The translations under genes were made by a program, and so were the position numbers. Below the pieces are notes generated by a model. The model was not told the origin of the DNA. It did not search any database and worked only from the letters and a program-made list of their open reading frames with translations. Below, piece after piece: positions 1 to 9,694 of a DNA stretch of 64,000 nucleotides. The first letter of the stretch is position 1. Each line of letters starts with the position of its first letter. The DNA lies in contig NZ_MBSO01000007.1 of NCBI RefSeq assembly GCF_001695835.1, forward strand, positions 7,501-71,500. Direction: 5' to 3'. The DNA is from Ensifer sp. LC11. GTDB taxonomy: Bacteria > Pseudomonadota > Alphaproteobacteria > Rhizobiales > Rhizobiaceae.

Positions 1-2
1 CC

Positions 3-1544
3 GGCATCACCCGGCTGGAGACCGTGCGGGTCTCGCGCGCGTCTGCCGACCAGCGCGCCGGCCGTGCCGGACGAACCGAGCCCGGCATCGCCATTCGCCT
101 CTGGCACAGCGGACAGACCGCGGCCCTTGCCGCCTTCACACCGCCGCAGATTCTGGCCAGCGACCTCTCCGGCCTGCTGCTCGACTGCGCCCATTGGGGG
201 GTCAGCGATCCCACCACCCTTGCCTTTATCGACCTGCCGCCGGAAACCACGCTTGCCGAGGCGCGAAAGCTGTTGGCCACACTTGGCGCGCTCGACGACA
301 TCGGTTCACTGACGCCAAAGGGTCGGAAGATCCGCGATCTGGCCCTGCCGCCGCGCCTTGCGGCAATGGCGGTTGCCGCGGCCGAAGAGGGTCAGGCGGA
401 AGCGGCCTGCCTGCTCGCGGTCATGCTCACCGAGCAGGGGATCGGCGGTAACAGCATCGATCTCGAGGATCGCCTGCGCCGCTTCCGGCAGGAGCGCGGC
501 GATCGGGCCGAGGCCTCGCGTAACCTCGCGCGCCGCATGGCGGCGGAGCTGAAGGGCGCGCCGAAGTCGAACGAGCCGATCCAGCCCGGTGCGCTTTTGA
601 TGCAAGCCTTTCCCGATCGCATCGCGCTTCAGCGCGGCGGCCGCGGACGGTTCGTCATGGCGAATGGCAGGGGCGCGGAGATCCCGGAGACCGAACGGCT
701 TGCCGCCGCCTCGATGCTCGTCATCGCCGACTTGACCGGCCGCGCCGGCGGGCAACGGGTGCTGGCGGCAGCCGAGCTGACGCGCGCCGAGGTCGAAGCG
801 CATATGCCCGAGGCGATTACCCGCGAAGACCAAAGCTTCTTCGACAGGGCAAGCCGCCAAGTGCGGGCGCGCCGCGTGACGCGGCTTGGCGCGATCGTCT
901 TTGAGGAGACACCACTTGCCCGCCCGACCGGCGAGGCTGCCGCCAAGGCACTCGCCGACGGCGTGCGCCAACTCGGTCTTGCCGCGCTGCCGTTCTCCAA
1001 GGAAGCAATGCAGATGCGAGACCGCATCGGTTTCCTCAACCGCTCGATCGGAGAGCCCTGGCCGGATGTTTCGGACGATGCATTGCTCGACCGTCTCGAC
1101 GACTGGTTCGTGCCCTTCCAGCACGGCGTCACTGCCGTCGCCGACATCAAGGCATCCAACCTTTCGGACGGGCTTTTGTCCCTCATTCCGCACGAGCGGC
1201 AGCGGGAACTCGCCAGACTTGCGCCGACGCATTTCGAGGCGCCGACCGGGCAAAGACATCCGATCCACTACGACGGTGACGAGCCGCTGTTGTCGATCCG
1301 CGTGCAGGAGCTGTTCGGCCTCAAGACCCACCCAGCGATCGGTGACGGACGGCTGCCGTTGCTGCTCGAACTGATCTCGCCCGGCCATCGGCCGATCCAG
1401 ACGACGCGCGATCTGCCCGGCTTCTGGGCGGGTTCCTGGCGGGACGTGCGCGCCGACATGCGCGGGCGCTACCCGAAACACCCCTGGCCCGAGGATCCGG
1501 CCAATGCGGCGCCGACGACACGGGCGAAGCCCCGTGGTACATGA
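3..1544 (+). CDS. hrpB: ATP-dependent helicase HrpB, C-terminal part (5' end outside window)
   Basis: C-terminal part of a DEAH-box RNA/DNA helicase of the HrpB family. The reading frame is open from base 3, so the start and the Walker motifs lie upstream of the window. The first visible motif is helicase motif VI (SRASADQRAGRAGR), followed by the winged-helix/HA2 region and the HrpB-specific C-terminal domain, which ends with the PGFWAGSWRDVRADMRGRYP-type signature typical of the family. Bacterial HrpB proteins are about 820 residues and about 513 are visible here. The physiological role in rhizobia is unclear. The gene stands 34 bp upstream of actS on the same strand but is functionally unrelated to it. 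Confidence 0.93.
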   Translation, partial: GITRLETVRVSRASADQRAGRAGRTEPGIAIRLWHSGQTAALAAFTPPQILASDLSGLLLDCAHWGVSDPTTLAFIDLPPETTLAEARKLLATLGALDDIGSLTPKGRKIRDLALPPRLAAMAVAAAEEGQAEAACLLAVMLTEQGIGGNSIDLEDRLRRFRQERGDRAEASRNLARRMAAELKGAPKSNEPIQPGALLMQAFPDRIALQRGGRGRFVMANGRGAEIPETERLAAASMLVIADLTGRAGGQRVLAAAELTRAEVEAHMPEAITREDQSFFDRASRQVRARRVTRLGAIVFEETPLARPTGEAAAKALADGVRQLGLAALPFSKEAMQMRDRIGFLNRSIGEPWPDVSDDALLDRLDDWFVPFQHGVTAVADIKASNLSDGLLSLIPHERQRELARLAPTHFEAPTGQRHPIHYDGDEPLLSIRVQELFGLKTHPAIGDGRLPLLLELISPGHRPIQTTRDLPGFWAGSWRDVRADMRGRYPKHPWPEDPANAAPTTRAKPRGT

Positions 1545-1578
1545 GACGAAACCTCCGATGACTGGAATGTAGGCACGA

Positions 1579-2886
1579 ATGACCACAGTTGCACTCGAAC
1601 ACACCAACGACCAGACCAGCAACCGCAGCCTGCGCCTGCAGACGCTCGTGCGGCTACGCTGGCTTGCCGTCGGCGGCCAGTCGATCGCCGTGCTCATCAC
1701 CGCCTTCTGGCTACAATTTCCGCTGCCGCTGATTTCCTGCCTGGTGCTGATCGCCAGCCTCGCGTTGGTCAACGCCTATGTAACGCTGCGCTATCCGCCG
1801 ACGCACCGGCTGCAGCCGCCGGCCGCCTTCGCACTCTTGGGCCTCGATCTCGCGCAGATCACCGGGCTGCTGTTCATCACCGGCGGGCTCACCAATCCCT
1901 TTGCCCCGCTGCTCTGCGTCCCGGTCATCATCTCCTCGGCGTCGCAGCCGAAATCGCACAGCATCATCCTTGCCGGCCTCGCGGTGATCGCGATCACAGC
2001 ACTCGCTTTCTCGCCCTTTCCGCTGCCCTGGTATCCGGGCACGGTTCTGTTGATGCCGCGGGTCCTGACCGCCGGCATCTGGTTTGCGATCGTGTCCATG
2101 ACCGCCTTTGCCGCCTTCTATACGTATCGCGTCTCGCTGGAAGCGAGCGAACTGTCGGAAGCGCTGACGGCGACCGAGCTCGTGCTGCAGCGGGAAAAGC
2201 ACCTGTCGCAGCTCGATGGCCTTGCGGCCGCCGCCGCGCACGAACTTGGCACGCCGCTGGCGACGATCAGCGTCGTCGCCAAAGAGATGGAGCGTGAGCT
2301 TGGCAACGATCCGCGCTTCGGCGAGGACGTGCATCTGCTGCGCAGCCAGAGCGAACGTTGCCGCGATATCCTGAAGCGGCTGACGACGCTGTCGTCCGAA
2401 AGCGAGGAGCACATGCGCCTCTTGCCGCTGTCGTCGCTGATCGAGGAGGTGATGGCGCCGCACCGCGAGTTCGGCATCCACATCAACCTCGTCGACAAGG
2501 GCGACCGCAGCTCCGAGCCGGTCGGCAATCGCAATGCCGGCATCCTCTACGGGCTCGGCAACCTGCTCGAAAACGCCGTCGACTATGCCAAGAAGCAGGT
2601 GACCGTGACGGTCGAGCACAGCAGCGACCGCGTCCGCGTGACGATCGAGGACGATGGCGACGGTTTTGCGCCGGATATCCTGCAGCGCATCGGCGAACCC
2701 TATGTGACCCGGCGACAGAAGGACGACAGTGCCGGCGGCCTCGGGCTCGGTCTCTTCATTGCCAAGACGCTGCTCGAACGCTCCGGCGCACGCCTGCGCT
2801 TTGAAAACGGCGGACCGGACAGACCTGGCGCCCGGGTCAGCGTCGAATGGCCGCGCGCCCTGATGGATACGAAACTGGCGAAATGA
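1579..2886 (+). CDS. actS: redox-sensing histidine kinase ActS (RegB/PrrB family)
   Basis: Membrane-bound sensor kinase of the RegB/PrrB/ActS family, 435 aa. About six hydrophobic segments lie in residues 30-180. The family's quinone-binding heptapeptide GGxxNPF is present at about 102-108 (GGLTNPF). The H-box (AAHELGTPLATIS) places the phosphorylated histidine at about 221, and the redox-active cysteine of RegB is matched by Cys261 in SERCRDIL. The HATPase domain has N, G1 (DDGDGF) and G2 (GGLGLGLFIAK) boxes. In rhizobia the ActS/ActR pair controls acid tolerance, CO2 fixation and nitrogen or respiratory genes in response to redox state. The cognate regulator actR follows 82 bp downstream. 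Confidence 0.95.
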   Translation: MTTVALEHTNDQTSNRSLRLQTLVRLRWLAVGGQSIAVLITAFWLQFPLPLISCLVLIASLALVNAYVTLRYPPTHRLQPPAAFALLGLDLAQITGLLFITGGLTNPFAPLLCVPVIISSASQPKSHSIILAGLAVIAITALAFSPFPLPWYPGTVLLMPRVLTAGIWFAIVSMTAFAAFYTYRVSLEASELSEALTATELVLQREKHLSQLDGLAAAAAHELGTPLATISVVAKEMERELGNDPRFGEDVHLLRSQSERCRDILKRLTTLSSESEEHMRLLPLSSLIEEVMAPHREFGIHINLVDKGDRSSEPVGNRNAGILYGLGNLLENAVDYAKKQVTVTVEHSSDRVRVTIEDDGDGFAPDILQRIGEPYVTRRQKDDSAGGLGLGLFIAKTLLERSGARLRFENGGPDRPGARVSVEWPRALMDTKLAK

Positions 2887-2968
2887 CATTTCGCAGTTTA
2901 TTGAACGAGACCGGAAGAAACCTATAATCTCAACGAAAGCGCACTGTTTTCGCCCAAGGATTGCGAGA

Positions 2969-3553
2969 ATGACCGACAAATCGACAGCTTCGCCCAGCAC
3001 GCCGGCACAGGACGCCGAACTGATCGGACCGGACCGCACCCTGTTGCTCGTCGACGACGACGCACCCTTCCTCAGGCGCCTTGCCCGCGCCATGGAAGCC
3101 CGCGGCTTTTCGGTCGACATCGCCGAATCGGTCGCGGAAGGCATCGCCAAGGCCAAGGGCAACCCGCCGAAATATGCCGTCATCGACCTCAGACTCGGTG
3201 ATGGCAGCGGTCTCGACGTGATCGAGGCGATCCGCGGACGGCGCGACGACACACGCATGATCATGCTGACGGGCTACGGCAACATCGCAACGGCCGTCAA
3301 CGCGGTGAAGCTCGGCGCCGTCGACTATCTCGCCAAGCCCGCCGATGCCGACGAGATCTTCGCGGCCCTCGTTCAGCGCCAGGGCGAACGGGTCGAGCCA
3401 CCGGAAAACCCGATGTCGGCCGATCGCGTTCGCTGGGAGCACATTCAGCGCGTCTATGAGATGTGCGAGCGCAATGTCTCGGAAACGGCACGCCGGCTCA
3501 ACATGCATCGCCGCACCCTGCAGCGCATCCTCGCCAAGCGCGCGCCCAAGTAA
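2969..3553 (+). CDS. actR: response regulator ActR (RegA/PrrA family)
   Basis: Response regulator of 194 aa, the usual length for RegA/PrrA/ActR. The receiver domain covers about residues 24-140 with an acidic pocket (VDDD) and phospho-acceptor Asp73 (VIDLRLGDGSG). A proline-containing linker leads to a Fis-type helix-turn-helix at the C-terminus (SETARRLNMHRRTLQRIL), which is nearly invariant across the family. It is the partner of the kinase encoded immediately upstream. It probably acts as a global redox- and acid-responsive transcription factor. The start ATG follows a short gap after actS, and cotranscription is likely. Confidence 0.95.
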   Translation: MTDKSTASPSTPAQDAELIGPDRTLLLVDDDAPFLRRLARAMEARGFSVDIAESVAEGIAKAKGNPPKYAVIDLRLGDGSGLDVIEAIRGRRDDTRMIMLTGYGNIATAVNAVKLGAVDYLAKPADADEIFAALVQRQGERVEPPENPMSADRVRWEHIQRVYEMCERNVSETARRLNMHRRTLQRILAKRAPK

Positions 3554-3570
3554 CGGGGCAGATAACCGCG

Positions 3571-4104
3571 TCAGCCGCCGCTGTCGCGGTTGCCCGAGAG
3601 GATATCGCCGATCGAGCCGCCGAGTTCGGTGTTGCGCTCGGCCGCCCACTCAGCGAGCATCAGCCGCTGGGCGGCCGTGCGGGCAAAAAGCTGCAGCACG
3701 GATTTGCGCGTTGCCGCCGCGAGCTTGTGCTCCGGCGCTTCGCGAGCGATGTGCCCGTCATAGCCGTCGGACAGCAACAGGCCGCACTCCTCAGGGAAAA
3801 TTTCGAGCGGCACGCCGGCATGGGTAGCAAAGAACAGCCGGTCGCAATGCTGCCGGTAGTCGGGCCATTTGCGGTCGACCCGGAAGTCCTCGATCGAGGT
3901 CTTGATTTCGACGATCCAGATCTCGCCCTTGGCCGACAGCGAAATGAGATCGGCGCGCCTTCCGCTTGAAAGCGTCAATTCCGGCAAGACCGCGTGACCC
4001 AGTTCAGCGAAGAGCCGTTGCACGCCGCGGCGCACCATCATCGCACGATTCGACTGGCGGCCGTCGATCAGCGGGTTATCGCCATGGATGGAGAGGATCG
4101 TCAT
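3571..4104 (-). CDS. mmcB: MmcB-like DNA repair nuclease-fold protein
   Basis: Protein of 177 aa of the MmcB-related family, conserved in alphaproteobacteria and linked in Caulobacter to damage-inducible, mutagenesis-associated DNA repair. The sequence shows a PD-(D/E)xK nuclease-like core: Asp52 in RADLISLS, then Glu66-x-Lys68 in IWIVEIKTS, and a later KWPDYRQHCDRLFFA stretch that resembles the family's fourth motif. The gene is convergent with actR (17 bp between stops). No LexA box was identified by eye in the 180-bp upstream region. Catalytic activity is inferred from the fold motif only. Confidence 0.78.
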   Translation of the reverse strand: MTILSIHGDNPLIDGRQSNRAMMVRRGVQRLFAELGHAVLPELTLSSGRRADLISLSAKGEIWIVEIKTSIEDFRVDRKWPDYRQHCDRLFFATHAGVPLEIFPEECGLLLSDGYDGHIAREAPEHKLAAATRKSVLQLFARTAAQRLMLAEWAAERNTELGGSIGDILSGNRDSGG

Positions 4105-4286
4105 GCGTCCGGGCCCCCTTTGGGCCGGTCATTTTGTTGCAAAAAAACAAGGGTCATGGAATTTGCACTTTTCAGCCAAATTGTGGCCGCGCAATCTCTT
4201 GCATAGCACAAACTAATCGAAAATAACCGTAGTCACTGTTGGTCGCGGCGACCCAGTTTTTCTTTGCTTCTTTTTAAGAGACACCC

Positions 4287-4976
4287 ATGCGCTTCCGCAA
4301 TGCCTTCCTCTTGTGCAGCCTCGCGGCGACACTCGCTGTTGCCGGCTGCTCGACAACATCGTCCAAATCCGAGACCGCTGCCAACGAACCCGCTCCCGCG
4401 ACCGTACAGGTCGCGACCAACCAGATCTTCACGGGCGATTATGGCGCAGTTGAGGATCACGGCTACGCACTGCCGGCGATCCCGATCAACAAGGTCGACA
4501 GCCGCTACCATCGCCAGATCGTCGACTACGCCACCAAGGAACGCCCGGGAACGATCGTCGTCAACACGCCGAACCGCTTCCTCTATTATGTGCTGCCGGG
4601 CGGCAAGGCCGTGCGCTACGGCATCGGCGTCGGCAAGGCCGGCTTTGCATGGGAAGGCGAGGCCTATATCGCCTGGAAGCAGGAATGGCCGATGTGGCAT
4701 CCGCCGAAGGAAATGGCCGAGCGCAAGCCGGAAGTGGCCAAGTATGTCGAGGAAGGCATGGGCCCCGGCCTCAAGAACCCGCTCGGCGCCCGCGCGCTCT
4801 ATCTCTTCAACGACGCAGGCAAGGATACGCTGTTCCGCCTGCACGGCACGCCGGAATGGTCGTCGATCGGCACTGCCGCTTCGTCGGGCTGCATCCGCCT
4901 GATCAACCAGGACATCATCGACCTCTACTCGCGTGTCCGCCCCGGCAAGAGCGCTCGCGTGGTCGTTCAGCAGTAA
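4287..4976 (+). CDS. L,D-transpeptidase lipoprotein (YkuD domain)
   Basis: Secreted peptidoglycan or outer-membrane-anchoring enzyme of 229 aa. The N-terminus is a lipoprotein signal with lipobox LAVAGC, so Cys21 would be lipidated. The YkuD catalytic domain occupies about residues 85-228 and carries the HGTPEWSSIG...SSGCIRL signature with catalytic Cys202 and its upstream His. Such enzymes make 3-3 crosslinks or attach proteins to peptidoglycan. Rhizobiaceae have many paralogues, so no specific substrate is assigned. An AAGAGA ribosome-binding site precedes the ATG, and an intrinsic terminator follows the stop codon. Confidence 0.9.
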   Translation: MRFRNAFLLCSLAATLAVAGCSTTSSKSETAANEPAPATVQVATNQIFTGDYGAVEDHGYALPAIPINKVDSRYHRQIVDYATKERPGTIVVNTPNRFLYYVLPGGKAVRYGIGVGKAGFAWEGEAYIAWKQEWPMWHPPKEMAERKPEVAKYVEEGMGPGLKNPLGARALYLFNDAGKDTLFRLHGTPEWSSIGTAASSGCIRLINQDIIDLYSRVRPGKSARVVVQQ

Positions 4977-4998
4977 TCGAATCACTTCGACACCGTTC

Positions 4999-5028
4999 AA
5001 GCCGCCGACCCGTTCGGCGGCTTTTTTT
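4999..5028 (+). terminator. intrinsic terminator of the L,D-transpeptidase gene
   Basis: GC-rich hairpin with arms GCCGCCGA and TCGGCGGC around a five-base loop, followed by a run of seven T. It begins 24 bp after the stop codon of the upstream gene. Confidence 0.9.
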
Positions 5029-5250
5029 CGTTTCGCGCTCAACCGTCACTTGCTTTTGCGCGCAGCCGCAACACCGCACCTCAGCGACGCAAAGTTGCCG
5101 TGGCGAAATGCGCTCAAACCAGGGTCGCGAACACTGGTCCGCGCGGGCTCGAAAACTTCAATTTCGACTTAAATCCAAGCGCTTATTAAGTAAGCGTTAT
5201 CTAAATAAAAGAAACAGTGTGCCCAAGAAATTCCGTTGGGAGGGACTGGC

Positions 5251-7179
5251 ATGCTGATCAAGACCAAGCTCATCGGCGCGATTGCGCTGCTATCAACGAT
5301 CGCCATCGGCATCGCAATCCACAGCCAGTCCAAGCTGTCGGAAACCAGCGAAACGATGGACGCGGTCTACGCCGATCGCATCGTGCCGTTGAAGAACCTC
5401 AAGGCGACGTCGGACGCTTTTGCGGTCTCGATCGTCGACGCCGCCCACAAGGTGCGCAACGGCAACGAATCGATGGAGAGTGGCCTTGCCTCCGTCGATG
5501 CGGCCCGGGCGGCGATCAAGACCAACTGGGACGCCTATGCGGCAACCTCGATGACCGACGAAGAACGGCGGCTGGTCGAGAATGCACAAAGCCAGATGAT
5601 CGTTGCGATGGACTCGATCGCGGCGCTGAGACAAATCCTCTTGAGCAAGGACCAGAACGCGCTCGATGCTTTCGTGCGTGACAAACTCTATGCGACCATC
5701 GACCCACTGACGGCAACGATCTCCGAGATCTCGGATCTGCAGGTCGAGCTTTCCGGATCGACCTTTGAAGCCAAGCATCGCGAGTTCGAAACGGTGCAGA
5801 AGCTCAACATCGCCATCATCGGTCTCGTCATGGCGCTTGCCGCCGGCACCTTTTTCGTCGTTCTACGCGGCGTCGTCGGACCGCTCGGCCGGCAGATCGC
5901 CGCCATGCGCCGGCTGATCGACGGCCACGTCGAAGACAGCGACGGACCGGTGAACGGCAAGGACGAGATCGCCGAGATGGCGCGGGCCATCCAATCCTTC
6001 CGCGAGGCGGCGCGATCGAACCTCAGGCTGCAGGCGGAAGCGGAAGAGAATCGCCGCAGCAGCGAGGCCGAGCGCATTCGCGTGCAGAAACAGGCGGAAC
6101 AGGACGCTCAGGAGCGGCTGACGCAGGCGACGGCAGGTCTTGCCAGCGGGCTGCAACGGCTTGCCAATGGCGATCTCGCCGTTCGACTGGACGCGCCTTT
6201 CGCCGCGGAGTTCGAACAGTTGCGACACGACCTCAACAAGGCGGCAGGGCAGCTCAACGATGCGTTGCTCGCCGTCGCCGACAGTGCCGGCAACATCGGC
6301 ATGGGCACGCGTGAGATCAGCCAAAGCGCCGACGACCTGTCGAAGCGCACCGAACAGCAGGCCGCTTCGCTCGAGGAAACGGCGGCCGCGCTCGACGAGA
6401 TCACCGCCAATGTTAGCAATTCATCGAGACGGACGGAGGAGGCGCGCGATGTCGCAGGCGCGGCGAAAACCAGTGCCGCCCAGTCCGCCGTCGTCGTCGC
6501 CAATGCCGTCGAGGCGATGCGCCGGATCGAGGAATCCTCGAGCCAGATTTCCAGCATTATCGGCGTCATCGACGAGATCGCCTTCCAGACGAACCTTTTG
6601 GCGCTGAACGCCGGCGTCGAGGCGGCGCGCGCCGGCGAAGCGGGCAAGGGCTTTGCCGTCGTCGCCCAGGAGGTGCGCGAACTTGCCCAGCGCTCGGCCA
6701 AGGCCGCGAAGGAAATCAAGGATCTCATCCGTACATCGAGCCAGGAGGTCGAAAGCGGCGTGCGCCTGGTGCGCGACACCGGCGAGGCGCTGCAGACGAT
6801 CGAGGCGCATGTGATCACCATCAACGACCATATGGCTGCGATCGCCACCTCCGCCCGCGAACAGTCCGTGGGCCTCAGCGAAGTCAACACCGCCGTCAAC
6901 CAGATGGACCAGGTGACGCAGAGGAACGCGGCCATGGTCGAGGAAGCCAATGCCGCCTCCGCCACGCTGGCGCAGGAAGGCATGAACTTGCGCAACCTGA
7001 TCGGGCGCTTCACCCTTGCCGGTGAGACGCAGGCAATGGGCGGATCGAGAGCCCCTGCCCCGGCTGCAACCGCAATCCGCGATCAGGACCGGCCGGCCGC
7101 CCAGGCAGCCCGGCGCTCAGCCACCTACGCGACACAGGGCAATGCCGCCCTCGCAACCGACGGCTGGGCCGAGTTTTAG
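5251..7179 (+). CDS. methyl-accepting chemotaxis protein
   Basis: Membrane chemoreceptor of 642 aa. An N-terminal transmembrane helix (residues 5-22) and a second one at about 186-208 bracket a periplasmic, probably four-helix, sensor domain. A HAMP segment follows, then a second HAMP-like or linker region, and a cytoplasmic signalling domain whose hairpin tip at about 437-480 contains the invariant EIAFQTNLLALNAGVEAARAG-type sequence. The C-terminus ends in a WAEF tail that resembles the WxxF core of CheR-tethering pentapeptides. ATG 5251 was chosen because the GGGAGGGA ribosome-binding site at 5238-5245 overlaps a possible upstream TTG start. The ligand is unknown. Confidence 0.92.
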   Translation: MLIKTKLIGAIALLSTIAIGIAIHSQSKLSETSETMDAVYADRIVPLKNLKATSDAFAVSIVDAAHKVRNGNESMESGLASVDAARAAIKTNWDAYAATSMTDEERRLVENAQSQMIVAMDSIAALRQILLSKDQNALDAFVRDKLYATIDPLTATISEISDLQVELSGSTFEAKHREFETVQKLNIAIIGLVMALAAGTFFVVLRGVVGPLGRQIAAMRRLIDGHVEDSDGPVNGKDEIAEMARAIQSFREAARSNLRLQAEAEENRRSSEAERIRVQKQAEQDAQERLTQATAGLASGLQRLANGDLAVRLDAPFAAEFEQLRHDLNKAAGQLNDALLAVADSAGNIGMGTREISQSADDLSKRTEQQAASLEETAAALDEITANVSNSSRRTEEARDVAGAAKTSAAQSAVVVANAVEAMRRIEESSSQISSIIGVIDEIAFQTNLLALNAGVEAARAGEAGKGFAVVAQEVRELAQRSAKAAKEIKDLIRTSSQEVESGVRLVRDTGEALQTIEAHVITINDHMAAIATSAREQSVGLSEVNTAVNQMDQVTQRNAAMVEEANAASATLAQEGMNLRNLIGRFTLAGETQAMGGSRAPAPAATAIRDQDRPAAQAARRSATYATQGNAALATDGWAEF

Positions 7180-7235
7180 ACCACGTCCCAGTGGAGGCTG
7201 CGGCCAAGTCGACGCAGGGGAACCAGGAATACAAG

Positions 7236-7280
7236 CAAAAAGACAGAGCCGTGCGTTCAAGCGAACGGGCACGGCTCTGG
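7236..7280 (-). terminator. intrinsic terminator of glcB
   Basis: Perfect 10-bp arms AGAGCCGTGC (7245-7254) and GCACGGCTCT (7269-7278). Read on the minus strand the hairpin is followed by GTCTTTTTG, which fits factor-independent termination of glcB. Confidence 0.85.
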
Positions 7281-7306
7281 ATCAACATTCACACGTCGGC
7301 GCCGAA

Positions 7307-9478
7307 TCAGGCCGCGTTGCATGCCTTCAGCTCCAGCCGGCGGCGATGGAGGACCGGTTCGGTGTAGCCGTTCGGCTGTTCACGGCCCTTGAGAACGAGC
7401 TCGATGGCCGCCTGGAAGGCGATCGAGCCATCGAAATTACCGGCCATAGCGACATAGAGCGGATCGTCGGCGTTCTGGCCGTCGACGACGGCGGCCATGC
7501 GCTTCATGGTTTCAATGACCTGAGCCTCGGTGACGACGCCGTGGTGCAGCCAGTTGGCCATGTGCTGGGCCGAAATGCGCAGCGTCGCGCGGTCTTCCAT
7601 CAGGCCGACATTGTTGATGTCAGGCACCTTCGAGCAGCCGACGCCCTGATCGACCCAGCGCACGACGTAGCCGAGGATGCCTTGAGCGTTGTTGTCGAGT
7701 TCGCGCTGGATTTCCTCCGGCGTCCAGTTCGGGCGAACCGCGACCGGCACCGACAGGATGTCGGAAAGCTTGGCGCGGGTGCGGCTCTTCAGGGTTGCCT
7801 GGACCTCGGCGACATTGACGCGATGGTAGTGGGTCGCGTGCAGCGTCGCGGCCGTCGGCGACGGGACCCAGGCGGTGTTGGCGCCGGCCTTCGGGTGAGC
7901 AATCTTCTGTTCCAGCATTGCCGCCATCAGGTCGGGCATCGCCCACATGCCCTTACCGATCTGGGCGTGGCCGGAGAGGCCGCATTCAAGGCCGACGTCG
8001 ACGTTCCAGTTCTCGTAGGCGCCGATCCAGGCGGCCTGCTTCATATCGCCCTTGCGGATCATCGGGCCGGCTTCCATGGAGGTGTGCATCTCGTCGCCGG
8101 TGCGGTCGAGGAAGCCGGTGTTGATGAAGACGACGCGCTCGCGGGCGGCGCGGATGCATTCCTTGAGGTTGACGGTGGTGCGGCGTTCCTCGTCCATGAT
8201 GCCCATCTTCATGGTGTTGGCCGCCATGCCGAGCGCCTTTTCGACGCGCGCAAAGATCTCGCAGGCGAAGGCGACTTCCTCAGGCCCATGCATCTTCGGC
8301 TTGACGACGTACATGGAACCTTCACGGGAATTCATGCGCCGGCCGCCCTCGCCGATGTCGTGCAGGGCGATCAGTGCGGTCACCATGGCGTCCATGATGC
8401 CTTCGGGCACTTCCTTGCCATCGCGGTCAAGGATAGCCGGATTCGTCATGAGGTGGCCGACATTGCGCACCAGCATCAGCGAGCGGCCGGGGAGGGACAG
8501 CGTGCCGCCGGCAGCAGCCGTGTAGATGCGGTCGGCATTGAGGCGACGGGTGAAAGTCTTTCCACCCTTGGCGACTTCTTCCTCGAGGTCGCCCTTCATC
8601 AGGCCGAGCCAGTTGCGATAGACGACGACCTTGTCCTCGGCATCGACGGCCGCGACCGAATCCTCGCAGTCCATGATCGTGGTGATTGCCGATTCGAGAA
8701 TGACGTCGGAGATGCCGGCCGGATCTTCCTTGCCGATCGGCGTCGAGCCGTCGAGAACGACGATTGCATGCAGATTGTTGTGCCGGAGAACGATCTCCGA
8801 CCGCGCGCCTTCCTGACCGGAATGACCCACGAACTGGGCCGCATTGCGCAACGTCGTGTTCGAGCCGTCCTTCAGCCCGATTGTCAGCGCGCCACCGGCA
8901 ATCTTGAGCGACGCGACGTCGGCCCAGTTCCCCTTCGCCAGCGGTGCGCTGGCATCGAGGAAGTCGCGCGCCCAGGCGATGACCCTGGCGCCACGCTTCG
9001 GGTTGTAGCCGCGGCCCTTCTCGGCACCGTCCGCGTCGGAGATCGCGTCCGTGCCGTAGAGCGCATCGTAAAGCGAACCCCAGCGCGCATTGGCGGCGTT
9101 CAAGGCATAACGTGCGTTCATGACGGGAACGACGAGCTGAGGGCCGGCGATTGTCGCGATCTCCGGATCGACATGGGCGGTCGAAACGCTGAACTCGCCA
9201 CCCTCGGGCAACAGGTAGCCGATATCACGAAGGAATGCCTGATAGGTCTCGATGTCAACGGGCGCGCCGTTCTGCTTGTACCAGGCGTCGAGCTTGGCCT
9301 GGAGGTCGTCGCGCTTTGCGAGCAGAGCCCGGTTCTTCGGCGCGAGCGCATGCACGAGCTCGGATAGCTGCTCGAAGAAGTGTTCCGCATCGACGCCGGT
9401 GCCCGGCATCGCCTCTTCCACCAGAAACTGATGGAGACCCGCATCAATCCTCAAACCAAACTTCTCAATGCGGTCCAT
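7307..9478 (-). CDS. glcB: malate synthase G
   Basis: Cytosolic glyoxylate-shunt enzyme that condenses glyoxylate with acetyl-CoA to give malate, allowing growth on C2 compounds and fatty acids. The length of 723 aa equals that of E. coli GlcB and excludes the shorter malate synthase A. The start was moved to the ATG giving [11 protein letters not shown] because it has an AAGGAG ribosome-binding site eight bases upstream. The longer frame adds 12 unconserved residues. Conserved stretches include [12 protein letters not shown] and the [21 protein letters not shown] core with the active-site acidic residues. The gene is convergent with the chemoreceptor gene, and isocitrate lyase is not nearby. 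Confidence 0.96.
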   Translation of the reverse strand: MDRIEKFGLRIDAGLHQFLVEEAMPGTGVDAEHFFEQLSELVHALAPKNRALLAKRDDLQAKLDAWYKQNGAPVDIETYQAFLRDIGYLLPEGGEFSVSTAHVDPEIATIAGPQLVVPVMNARYALNAANARWGSLYDALYGTDAISDADGAEKGRGYNPKRGARVIAWARDFLDASAPLAKGNWADVASLKIAGGALTIGLKDGSNTTLRNAAQFVGHSGQEGARSEIVLRHNNLHAIVVLDGSTPIGKEDPAGISDVILESAITTIMDCEDSVAAVDAEDKVVVYRNWLGLMKGDLEEEVAKGGKTFTRRLNADRIYTAAAGGTLSLPGRSLMLVRNVGHLMTNPAILDRDGKEVPEGIMDAMVTALIALHDIGEGGRRMNSREGSMYVVKPKMHGPEEVAFACEIFARVEKALGMAANTMKMGIMDEERRTTVNLKECIRAARERVVFINTGFLDRTGDEMHTSMEAGPMIRKGDMKQAAWIGAYENWNVDVGLECGLSGHAQIGKGMWAMPDLMAAMLEQKIAHPKAGANTAWVPSPTAATLHATHYHRVNVAEVQATLKSRTRAKLSDILSVPVAVRPNWTPEEIQRELDNNAQGILGYVVRWVDQGVGCSKVPDINNVGLMEDRATLRISAQHMANWLHHGVVTEAQVIETMKRMAAVVDGQNADDPLYVAMAGNFDGSIAFQAAIELVLKGREQPNGYTEPVLHRRRLELKACNAA

Positions 9479-9694
9479 CTGCCAACTCCTTGAAATAGAC
9501 GTAAGGAGCGCCACCGATCCGTCCGGATGCGATGAAAACGCCCCAACATTTTGATCCTGCGCCCGGAGGTTCGCGGCAATCTTCCGAAAACGACCCGATG
9601 CGAAATGCGCGCGTGAAACGGCCGCAGTTTCTCACCAATTCATTCCCTGTCAATTCTGCAAGGATGCGAAGAATTGTTTCCGAAATGGAAAAGA
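9479..9694. other. intergenic region between glcB and the hydantoinase-like gene
   Basis: The 216-bp stretch upstream of glcB. It is lower in GC than its surroundings and should hold the glcB promoter. No recognisable gene, RNA or strong palindrome was seen. Confidence 0.5.

Noticed and set aside
1711-3264. 517-codon minus-strand frame opposite actS and actR
   Set aside because: Runs through two unambiguous plus-strand genes and carries no motif of its own.
5236-5250. Upstream TTG start for the chemoreceptor
   Set aside because: The ribosome-binding site lies within those codons, so translation should begin at the ATG at 5251.
7016-9367. 783-codon plus-strand frame opposite glcB
   Set aside because: Antisense shadow of a GC-rich gene. 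It lacks a plausible domain, is rich in repeated Ala/Gly/Arg/His, and malate synthase G on the other strand is certain.
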